A DNA stretch of 21,299 bases from CAYPZL01 sp964415045. Lineage in GTDB: Bacteria; Planctomycetota; Phycisphaerae; Sedimentisphaerales; Anaerobacaceae. Positions 20,592 through 21,299 of the stretch are shown piece by piece. The notes under the pieces are model-generated. The model made no database searches. It was not told the DNA's origin and saw only the letters and a program-made list of their open reading frames with translations. The stretch is taken from NCBI GenBank assembly GCA_964415045.1, contig CAYPZL010000096.1, forward strand, positions 1 through 21,299, written 5' to 3'. The position numbers and the translations under genes are program-made. Each line of letters begins with the position of its first letter. The stretch's first letter is position 1.

Positions 20592-21299
20592 TCATCGGTA
20601 GTCCTTGCCGTTGAGGCTTCGGGCCACGGATTTGAGCCAGGCTTCGAGTTGGGCCTTCATTGCTCTGGCTCGCTCGGGCTGCGCCGCGGCGCAGTCGTTG
20701 CTTTCCTGTGGATCGTCGGCGAGGTTGTAGAGCTCGAATTTGACCGGGCCTTTCTTCTCGATGCGATGCAGTTTCCAGGGCCAGTCGAGCCAGGCGGAGT
20801 GCCCGGGGAAGCTGTCCTCAGGATACTGTTTCGTGATCTTGCCTGCGTCCAGGCGCAGACGCGATGGATCGTCCACCCTCTTGCCCGCCTGCTGGGCCTC
20901 GTAAAGGCTGGCCATCCATTTCTTGCTCGGCGTGCTGATGCCGCCGGTGGGGTGGTCCCAGAACCCCATCGGTTTGGGACGCGATTTCATCCTGCCCTCC
21001 AGCAGTGTCACCAGGCTGATCCCGTCTAACGGCGGCTGGTTCCTTATGCGCACGCCCGCGATGTCCAGGAGCGTGGGATAGATATCCGAGGTATTGCACG
21101 GGACGTTCGTGACGCGGTGGCCGGCGATGCGGGCGGGCCACTCCAGGATAGCCGGGACGCGGAGGCCGCCTTCGTAGATTTGCCCTTTGTTGCCGCGACC
21201 GCCGGTGGAGCCGACGCGGGGCAGGCCGCCGTTGTCGCTGCAATACCCCAGCGCGGCCTCGCTGCGCTCGGCCGCAACCAAAAACTCCGTTTCTAAGCC
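20592..21299 (-). CDS. Sulfatase (family S1), C-terminal part cut by window edge
   Basis: About 235 codons of a third sulfatase are visible; the frame is open to the window edge, so the formylglycine motif is not included. The metal-site motif YCSDNGGLPR appears near the right end. It is followed by the family landmarks GQIYEGGLRVPAILEWPARI and SDIYPTLLDIAGV, and the C-terminal FELYNLADDPQESND. This is an arylsulfatase-A-like pattern common in planctomycetal S1 enzymes. Immediately upstream of YCSDNGG the translation reads ETEFLVAAERSEAALG instead of the hydrophobic strand expected there (usually something like NTLLWYCSDNGG). This suggests an inserted repeat or a chimeric junction. It is convergent with the large hydrolase across a hairpin repeat. 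Confidence 0.8.
   Translation of the reverse strand, partial: GLETEFLVAAERSEAALGYCSDNGGLPRVGSTGGRGNKGQIYEGGLRVPAILEWPARIAGHRVTNVPCNTSDIYPTLLDIAGVRIRNQPPLDGISLVTLLEGRMKSRPKPMGFWDHPTGGISTPSKKWMASLYEAQQAGKRVDDPSRLRLDAGKITKQYPEDSFPGHSAWLDWPWKLHRIEKKGPVKFELYNLADDPQESNDCAAAQPERARAMKAQLEAWLKSVARSLNGKDYR
21251..21290 (-). repeat. GC palindrome at the sulfatase junction, possible dispersed repeat
   Basis: GCGGCC (21253-21258) and GGCCGC (21270-21275) form an inverted repeat around an 11-base loop, with a T-rich tract GAGTTTTTGG next to it on the minus strand. The segment interrupts the expected sulfatase beta-strand before the DNG motif. No second copy is in the window, so its repeat nature is inference. 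Confidence 0.35.

Overview
The window is GC-rich, densely coding DNA. It carries Cys-type (formylglycine) sulfatases with Tat-type signals, a haem c protein of the hydrazine-synthase-alpha-like (HzsA-related) class, an FAD oxidoreductase with a discoidin-like tail, a DUF5009/HGSNAT-like acyltransferase and several exported glycoside hydrolases. No SusC/SusD pair is present. This gene mix is typical of Planctomycetota, probably a Phycisphaerae/Sedimentisphaerales-like lineage. That assignment is inferred from gene content alone; there is no rRNA or other marker in the window.

Layout. Positions 1-4936 (minus strand) hold a four-gene tripartite efflux operon, read right to left: TolC-like outer-membrane lipoprotein, HlyD/MacA-like adaptor, MacB/LolD-type ATPase, and MacB-type permease cut by the window edge. 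The genes overlap or abut. Positions 4937-5449 are a divergent intergenic region. Positions 5450-11091 (plus strand) read as one operon: acyltransferase, sulfatase, second sulfatase, GH99-like endo-mannosidase-type hydrolase, with 12-14 nt between the last three genes. A palindromic repeat at 11140-11227 separates this operon from the convergent FAD oxidoreductase (11309-13534, minus).

Positions 13535-13974 are a divergent promoter region containing a REPIN-like paired palindrome. A plus-strand di-haem HzsA-like beta-propeller protein follows (13975-16527). It ends three bases before the stop of a convergent GH43-like hydrolase (16531-17538, minus). Divergent from that is a large exported hydrolase-like protein with a CBM6/35-type C-terminus (17796-20492, plus). 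A second type of inverted repeat lies between it and a third, partial sulfatase (20592-21299, minus) that runs off the window edge.

Working model (inference). The 5450-21299 block is an accessory, secreted glycan-degradation locus. Sulfatases strip sulfate, GH99-like, GH43-like and the large CBM-bearing enzyme cleave the backbone and side chains, and the membrane acyltransferase may acetylate or deacylate sugars. The FAD oxidoreductase and haem protein suggest an oxidative step. The presence of GH99-like and sulfatase genes in one operon makes a sulfated alpha-mannan-like glycan one candidate substrate; a heparan-like amino sugar is another because of the HGSNAT-like enzyme. The efflux operon is divergent and probably unrelated. 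Dispersed palindromic repeats of at least three types sit in almost every intergenic gap.
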